Assembly: GCA_016180285.1 (NCBI GenBank)
Contig: JACPBO010000036.1
Coordinates: forward strand, 1-45,831
Source of the DNA: Candidatus Woesearchaeota archaeon
Lineage (GTDB): Archaea > Nanobdellota > Nanobdellia > Woesearchaeales > JACPBO01
Reading direction: 5' to 3'
DNA: 45,831 bases
A model generated the notes under the pieces. That model saw only the letters and a program-made list of their open reading frames with translations, had not been told where the DNA came from and ran no database searches. The position numbers were made by a program, and so were the translations under genes. Positions 41,338-45,831 of the stretch are shown piece after piece. Numbering within the stretch: the stretch's first letter is position 1; each line of letters opens with the position of its first letter.

Positions 41338-41763
41338 TTATTTTCTATTTATTTCTGGCTTGTACTGGCAGATATAAAAAACATAGTCAAGCACTGCTAA
41401 GTTCAGCGTTGTATGCGCAGGCGCTATTATACTCCCATATTTTTGCAGTGTTGATTCTGGGCCGTCGTTAACCGAGGCAAATAAGCGGCCATTAAGAACG
41501 ATCATTGTTGCCCTATTTCCCAATATACTGAATTCATACCTCCCAGGAGTTATAACACCAACAGTAGAGTCATGTTCTAGTAGTTTAACCAATCTTCTGC
41601 TCACAATAATTCCAGTTGGGAATTCACAAGCATTAGGAGGTTCAACTGCAAATTCTCCAGATAATAAATCACTTATTTCAGGATTTTCCTTCCTCAAAAC
41701 TGATGCATTCGGATATTTATCCAGTAATTTTCTTATTGCTTCTTTCTTGTTCATGATTTTCAC
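41338..41763 (-). CDS. Hypothetical protein in an operon with the CFI-box protein
   Basis: 141 residues: helical N-terminus (MNKKEAIRKLLDKYPNASVLRKENPEISDLLSG), then strands GIIVSRRLVKLLEH, GRYEFSILGNRATMIVLNGRLFASV and a hydrophobic end NLAVLDYVFYICQYK. Overlaps the upstream gene by 4 bases, so translationally coupled. Family not recognised. Confidence 0.62.
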   Translation of the reverse strand: MKIMNKKEAIRKLLDKYPNASVLRKENPEISDLLSGEFAVEPPNACEFPTGIIVSRRLVKLLEHDSTVGVITPGRYEFSILGNRATMIVLNGRLFASVNDGPESTLQKYGSIIAPAHTTLNLAVLDYVFYICQYKPEINRK

Positions 41764-42290
41764 CTGTTCCTTGAATAATTGTCAACCACAAAATCAAGGC
41801 ATTTGCGGATTACAGGGATCGAAGAAGGCAGATGTTTTTTGACAAAATCAGCAATTCCTTTTCCTGCTCCGCTATAATAAAAATCTGTAAATGCCCTGCC
41901 AAATGGGTTTTGCATTAAAACATCACGTTTAAATTCCTGAAGTCTTAGAACATTCGGATGATTTGCATCGCCATAAACAGCAGTTGCAATAAAACATTCC
42001 TCGAGAAATTCATCAGATTCTCGCGGGTATATATCGGCAATAACTTTAATTTCTCCCAGATCATTGATGTGAAAGTATTCTGTATCACCCACCTTGATCA
42101 AGCCTTCTTTTAATCTATCCTGCTTAGAAAGATCTGCAAATTCTTTTAATTCGCCTTCTACCTCCTTGCTGCATACAAAGATGTCAGCATAAAGTTCTTC
42201 TTTTGAAGATCCGGCGTCTAACTTAAGCAGACCGTCTTCCAGTTTATCTTTATCTTGCTTTTCAAATGGAAGTGCCTTCACGCTTATCAT
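41760..42290 (-). CDS. Protein with C-terminal CFI-box domain
   Basis: 176 residues. The C-terminal half has CFIATAVYGDANHPNV, LQEFKRDVLMQNPFGRAFTDFYY and GKGIADFVKKHLP, matching the CFI-box-CTERM domain, in which Cys-Phe-Ile-Ala-Thr-Ala opens a short conserved C-terminal region found in many proteins of unknown role. The N-terminal half (LKLDAGSSKEELYADIFVCSK, VGDTEYFHINDLGEIKVIADI) is not recognised. Coupled to the downstream 141-residue gene. Confidence 0.75.
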   Translation of the reverse strand: MISVKALPFEKQDKDKLEDGLLKLDAGSSKEELYADIFVCSKEVEGELKEFADLSKQDRLKEGLIKVGDTEYFHINDLGEIKVIADIYPRESDEFLEECFIATAVYGDANHPNVLRLQEFKRDVLMQNPFGRAFTDFYYSGAGKGIADFVKKHLPSSIPVIRKCLDFVVDNYSRNR

Positions 42291-42400
42291 TGGCTTTAAG
42301 AATAAAGCTCCATTTATAAATTTTGCTGTTGTGACTACTGCCGAATAATCTCAATATAAAAACCAATACATTTTTATTTGAAAAGGCATTTTCTGATAAT

Positions 42401-43390
42401 ATGAGCAACAAGCTGCCGTTCGAATTAATAGAGTACAAGATCTTAATTAAAAAGCCCTCTGAAACTTCTGAAAAATACGGCTGCATTCCGGAAGACAGAA
42501 AGACAGAAGAGATCATAGAATACGGAATAATCAACTTAGACAAGCCAAAAGGCCCGACATCGCACCAGGTTTCTGCTTATGTCCAGAAGATTTTAGGGAT
42601 TTCAAAGTCAGGGCATTCTGGAACATTGGATCCGGCTGTTACAGGCATTCTTCCGGTTGCGCTTGGCAGGGCAACAAGGATTGTACAGACATTATTGCCA
42701 GCAGGAAAAGAATATATCTGCCTGATGCACATTCATAAACAAATAGAAGAGAGCTTATTGAGAAAAGTTCTAGATGATTTCCTAGGGAAGATAAGGCAGC
42801 TGCCTCCGATAAAAAGCTCTGTAAAAAGAGTGGAAAGGACAAGGGAAATATATTATCTCGAAATTCTTGAAATCCAGGACCAGGACATTTTGTTCATAGT
42901 AGGCTGCCAGGCAGGAACATACATAAGAAAACTGTGCGATGATATTGGAAAAAAACTTGGCTGCGGAGCCCATATGGCGGAATTAAGAAGGACAAAAGCA
43001 GGGCCTTTCAAGGAAGATGAAAGCCTGTCCACGCTGCAGGACCTGACAGATGCATTCTATTATTACAAAAAAGAGAACAATGGAAAATTCATCAGAAAAA
43101 TAATACTTCAGATTGAACATGCTGTTTCTCACCTTCCAAAAGCATGGGTATTGGATACCACAGTTGACAGCCTGTGCCACGGATCAGATTTGAAGATTCC
43201 GGGAATAAGCAAATTAAATGATAAAATAATTTTCAGCGATATGGTCGCTGTAATGACTTTAAAAAACGAACTAATAGCGATCGGCATAGCAAAGATGAAT
43301 TCTGAAGAGATCATGAAAAAGGACAAGGGCGTTGCTGTGAAGATCGAAAAAGTGTTCATGCAGCCCAATACTTATCCGAGGATTTCTTGA
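42401..43390 (+). CDS. cbf5: tRNA/rRNA pseudouridine synthase Cbf5 (TruB family) with PUA domain
   Basis: Catalytic subunit of archaeal H/ACA RNPs; also makes psi55 in tRNA. Seen: NLDKPKGPTSHQVSAYV, the catalytic Asp in GHSGTLDPAVTGILPVALGRAT, LPPIKSSVKRV, CQAGTYIRKLCDDIG, LRRTKAGPF, then a C-terminal PUA domain (about residues 245-320; LPKAWVLDTTVDSLCHGSDL, MVAVMTLKNELIAIGIA). 329 residues, the usual archaeal length. A TATA-like TTTTTATTTG lies about 30 bases upstream. Confidence 0.93.
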   Translation: MSNKLPFELIEYKILIKKPSETSEKYGCIPEDRKTEEIIEYGIINLDKPKGPTSHQVSAYVQKILGISKSGHSGTLDPAVTGILPVALGRATRIVQTLLPAGKEYICLMHIHKQIEESLLRKVLDDFLGKIRQLPPIKSSVKRVERTREIYYLEILEIQDQDILFIVGCQAGTYIRKLCDDIGKKLGCGAHMAELRRTKAGPFKEDESLSTLQDLTDAFYYYKKENNGKFIRKIILQIEHAVSHLPKAWVLDTTVDSLCHGSDLKIPGISKLNDKIIFSDMVAVMTLKNELIAIGIAKMNSEEIMKKDKGVAVKIEKVFMQPNTYPRIS

Positions 43391-43538
43391 ATGAAAAAGG
43401 TATGTGGTTTGCGATGACTTCTTACCCGCTACTTTAAAAAATAGCATTATAGAGGGTAAAATTTATTTATTCTAAAATTGTTGCAGAACAAAAAGATTTA
43501 TAAATATAAAGTAATTATCAATCATTAGGTAAAATAAA

Positions 43539-43874
43539 ATGGGCGAGACACCAACTTTCTTAGGAAAAAAGGTTACACTTGATGAAGGATTAGCAATGAC
43601 CCATGAAGAAAGGGACGCATATCAAACTGAAGCTTTGAATAAAAATCAGGAATGGATTGAACATCAGTTAGATTTATATGGCGCAGAATGGGTAATGATT
43701 ATTGATGGAGAAGTTGTAAAACACGGTGTTTCCCTTGAGGACTATCCTAGAGATGAGCTAGTATTATCTACGGGCAGAAAATATAATAAATTTCCATATG
43801 TTTTTGCGAGAAACCCCATAATTAAAGAATCTTCAATTAGTTCTGGAAAACATTTGTGCGATATTGTTAAATAA
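43539..43874 (+). CDS. Small protein with DUF5678-like strand motif
   Basis: 111 residues. Middle part EWIEHQLDLYGAEWVMIIDGEVVKHGVSLEDYPRDEL resembles the short 'Y-x-GxWVAIVDGEVVxxG' domain (DUF5678) common in archaea and often near toxin-antitoxin or uncharacterised genes. The rest is unremarkable. TATA (TTTATAAATATAAAG) about 35 bases upstream. Function unknown. Confidence 0.65.
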   Translation: MGETPTFLGKKVTLDEGLAMTHEERDAYQTEALNKNQEWIEHQLDLYGAEWVMIIDGEVVKHGVSLEDYPRDELVLSTGRKYNKFPYVFARNPIIKESSISSGKHLCDIVK

Positions 43875-43937
43875 GTTTCCATTAAAAAAAGAAGATGAAG
43901 CATCGTCTCAATTTATCTCTGAACAGGGGGCATTGAA

Positions 43938-44279
43938 ATGAAGGAATATGTATTGGCCAGGATCAAAGATATTTATTATAAATATAGGCTATTGGGCCCT
44001 AACCCCGAAAACTATCATCCTGCAGGCATCGATATTAGCTTTCTCGTTTTAGAGATGTTTAGCGCAAATAACAATAAATATGCTCCTTCAATAAACGACA
44101 GGATAGTTACATGTGAGCCTGGATTCAAATGGGGGGGCAATAGGCAGGCTGGCGAGGCATCAGTTGAATTTTGCAACCCTGTTTCTGCCAGGGAATTAAA
44201 AGAATTCATGGCGCGTGTTAACGAAGCAAGACGCGATCTAGTTAAATACTGTGAAAGATTTATGCACGCGAGTCAGTGA
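43938..44279 (+). CDS. Hypothetical protein
   Basis: 113 residues: MKEYVLARIKDIYYKYRLLGPNPENYHPAG, FKWGGNRQAGEASVEFCNPVSARELKEFM and a helical C-terminus. No signal peptide or membrane segment. Family not recognised. Preceded by AGGGGGC at 43924-43930, a weak ribosome site; may be read through from the gene before it. A CCCGCAAGGG hairpin-like tract follows its stop. Confidence 0.58.
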   Translation: MKEYVLARIKDIYYKYRLLGPNPENYHPAGIDISFLVLEMFSANNNKYAPSINDRIVTCEPGFKWGGNRQAGEASVEFCNPVSARELKEFMARVNEARRDLVKYCERFMHASQ

Positions 44280-44338
44280 ACTGCTGCTGATTTCTTGGAT
44301 CGACCCGCAAGGGTTCTTGCGCGCCCTCGCACTAAAAA

Positions 44339-44845
44339 TTATTGTGGCAAAAGTTTAATATGCTTTCTTTCATTAATTATTCTGTCAGACTCTCTTTTTA
44401 TTGCCGCAAATATTGCAAATTCAGGATTTACTGTAATGCTTATGATGTCCTTGGGAGGTCCGCCTGCAAAGCGATTTTTGAGAGTGGTGCCATCAACAGA
44501 ATGCCATTCTTCAGCTTCTCTTTCCCAGTATTCTTTGTCTTGCTGAGGAATGTGAATTCGTTCCATGATGCAGTCTGCAATATAAATGTTTAATGGATCT
44601 TCAATACAATTGAGATTATGCTCTGATAATGGCCTTGGATTGGCAAAATACCCGCATAAGCCTTGCTCTAAGCCATCGACACATGCTCCTGCAGTTCTCA
44701 GATACATATTAAAATCAAGTATTTCTTTTGATTCCATTGCCAGCATGGCCTTTTTAATCTCCTTATAGAGAATACCTTGATAGCTATCAAATCCACCTAT
44801 AGTCTCTAAGCCGCTTTTTTCTCTCTTGGCTAATTCACAAGTCAT
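44339..44845 (-). CDS. Hypothetical protein
   Basis: About 168 residues: TCELAKREKSGLETIGGFDSYQGIL, LDFNMYLRTAGACVDGLEQGLCGYF, then QQDKEYWEREAEEWHSVDGTTLKNRFAGGPP and NPEFAIFAAIKRESDRI. Five cysteines, no clear metal pattern. ATG 44845 is preferred over TTG 44854. Family not recognised. Confidence 0.6.
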   Translation of the reverse strand: MTCELAKREKSGLETIGGFDSYQGILYKEIKKAMLAMESKEILDFNMYLRTAGACVDGLEQGLCGYFANPRPLSEHNLNCIEDPLNIYIADCIMERIHIPQQDKEYWEREAEEWHSVDGTTLKNRFAGGPPKDIISITVNPEFAIFAAIKRESDRIINERKHIKLLPQ

Positions 44846-44906
44846 ATAGACCAATAATCACAATGAGGATATAAATCTTAGTGTTTAATTTATGAATCTT
44901 GAGATT

Positions 44907-45224
44907 TCAGACAAAAAGCTTTTCTCTTACACGATAATTGTTTTCGTATATTTTTTCTATTTCAGAATAATATTTTTTTATTCTTCTGTAAACCTCATTA
45001 AAAAGCGGATGCTGTCCGTAATCTTTTTTTAGTTCTTCTAGCTCTCTTAACTCTTGCCTTACATTTTCTTCAAGTATGCCAAAATCTATTTTCTTACACT
45101 TATGTGAATTAAATATCATCATAAAATCAAGAGCTTTTTCTGTTAGAAGCATCTTAATACCCCTCAATGAATAACCGCCTATAAAGAGGTCTTTTTTTGC
45201 AACTTGTGCTTGTTTATCTCTCAT
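44907..45224 (-). CDS. Hypothetical helical protein, second of a coupled pair
   Basis: 105 residues, Lys/Glu-rich helices (KKIDFGILEENVRQELRELEELKKDY, EVYRRIKKYYSEIEKIYENNYR). Its start overlaps the stop of the upstream 107-residue gene by 4 bases. Small size, charge and coupling are toxin-antitoxin-like, but no known toxin motif is seen. Confidence 0.6.
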   Translation of the reverse strand: MRDKQAQVAKKDLFIGGYSLRGIKMLLTEKALDFMMIFNSHKCKKIDFGILEENVRQELRELEELKKDYGQHPLFNEVYRRIKKYYSEIEKIYENNYRVREKLFV

Positions 45225-45544
45225 TTTTTCTCTTTTATAATTTTTACAATGCCTTCTAATGGCAACGATTCATCAAAATTTAGTTCGCTCATTTCAACCA
45301 ATGTGTTTATAGATTTAATCAAGTGCCAATAGTTAAAGGATTTTTGTATGTCTTTTCTTTGTTTTGATACCCCTATGTCTGTTGTGCACTTGTCAAATCC
45401 ATCCAGCACCTTTTCATTAGCGGAACTTAAAAATTCTGAAAATGCATCTAAGGACATCTGCATGCATCCTTTTGGCAGCACATTGTATGTTTCTATAATG
45501 TAATGCTTAAGTTCCCCTATCCTTTTGGTTCTATAGTCTGCCAT
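45221..45544 (-). CDS. Hypothetical helical protein, first of a coupled pair
   Basis: 107 residues: MADYRTKRIGELKHYIIETYNVLPKGCMQMSLDAFSEFL, a mid-section QRKDIQKSFNYWHLIKSINTLVEM, and a short C-terminus ending KIIKEKK. Leads a two-gene operon with TATA (AAATTTATAAATG) about 30 bases before the ATG. Family not recognised. Confidence 0.6.
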   Translation of the reverse strand: MADYRTKRIGELKHYIIETYNVLPKGCMQMSLDAFSEFLSSANEKVLDGFDKCTTDIGVSKQRKDIQKSFNYWHLIKSINTLVEMSELNFDESLPLEGIVKIIKEKK

Positions 45545-45794
45545 TTAAACCCCTTTCTGATTATCGTGATTATGGCTGCATTTATAAATTTTGCCCAGAC
45601 ATCCAATGTAGTTATTTAATTATTTAATATACCAGTATACAAAAACGTAACATTTATATACTAGTTATGATATTCGTAGACTTCCTAATCACAATCAATA
45701 TCAAATCATACCGTCATTCATTCGATAACATCACAGCTCACGCAATTATTCTCTTAATAAGCAAAACGATAGCATAAAAAATCGAGGTGAAAAA
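45545..45794. other. AT-rich intergenic region with divergent promoters
   Basis: About 250 bases without a gene. It holds a TATA box for the leftward pair (TTTATAAAT near 45577) and another for the rightward gene (ATTTATATACTAG near 45653), leaving a leader of roughly 110 bases before the ATG at 45795. No tRNA, palindrome or repeat was seen in it. Confidence 0.5.
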
Positions 45795-45831
45795 ATGGAG
45801 GAGTTAGAAGTCGGGAACGCAAATATAAAAG
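45795..45831 (+). CDS. Start of a gene cut by the right edge
   Basis: Twelve codons (MEELEVGNANIK) after a well-placed GAGGTGA site at 45784-45790. The frame is open to the window end. Too short to identify. Confidence 0.5.
   Translation, partial: MEELEVGNANIK

Overview
The window looks like a piece of an AT-rich DPANN archaeal chromosome, probably Woesearchaeota- or Pacearchaeota-like. The evidence is archaeal information-processing genes (S19e, PDCD5, L39e and L31e in one operon, Cbf5 with a PUA domain, Rad50, a ZPR1-type zinc protein, archaeal SepF), TATA boxes about 25-35 bases ahead of start codons, very tight gene packing and many small lineage-specific proteins. The lineage is inferred from gene content only. 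No rRNA or tRNA gene was seen.

Layout: 1-9.8 kb holds housekeeping genes (rad50, sepF, zpr1, GTP-dependent PEP carboxykinase, the S19e-PDCD5-L39e-L31e-ferredoxin operon, small zinc ribbons, a GNAT). 9.8-15.6 kb has an aminotransferase, a pair of long stem-loops, a NifV/LeuA-like synthase, a Doc-RHH toxin-antitoxin pair, and a frameshifted HTH-CBS gene followed by a foreign-looking gene and a perfect 69-bp duplicate of part of the CBS gene. 15.7-20.7 kb has a bacterial-type metK, a nucleotidyltransferase/winged-helix pair followed by a relic of the metK 3' end, and then a diversity-generating retroelement (DGR). 20.7-28.4 kb is an arginine/carbamoyl-phosphate cluster (argB-GNAT fusion, argC, carA, nudix, carB) divergent from a frameshifted ACT-domain gene. 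30.6-37.8 kb pairs a cobalamin adenosyltransferase with a B12-dependent ribonucleotide reductase carrying three LAGLIDADG inteins. 37.9-40.4 kb is methylthioadenosine/adenine salvage (mtnP, a small gene, apt) with a Bro-N gene inserted at the apt stop. The last 5 kb holds cbf5 and unrecognised small genes.

The main find is the DGR on the minus strand: a target gene (19878-20636) with a C-terminal variable repeat, a template repeat (19622-19710) and a reverse transcriptase. The two 89-base repeats differ at 17 positions. In coding sense every difference lies at an adenine of the template, and none of the 64 non-adenine positions differs, which is the signature of adenine-specific mutagenic homing. 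The reverse transcriptase is broken by a run of 12 G, which could be a phase switch, decay or a sequencing error.

A second theme is that three accessory insertions each sit between a core gene and a duplicate of that gene's 3' part: HTH-CBS (69 bp, perfect), metK (about 45 bp, diverged) and apt (39 bp, diverged). A third is a set of composite palindromic elements between genes, two of them in facing pairs. A fourth is the intein set in nrdJ; the middle intein is followed by lysine instead of the usual Cys/Ser/Thr.
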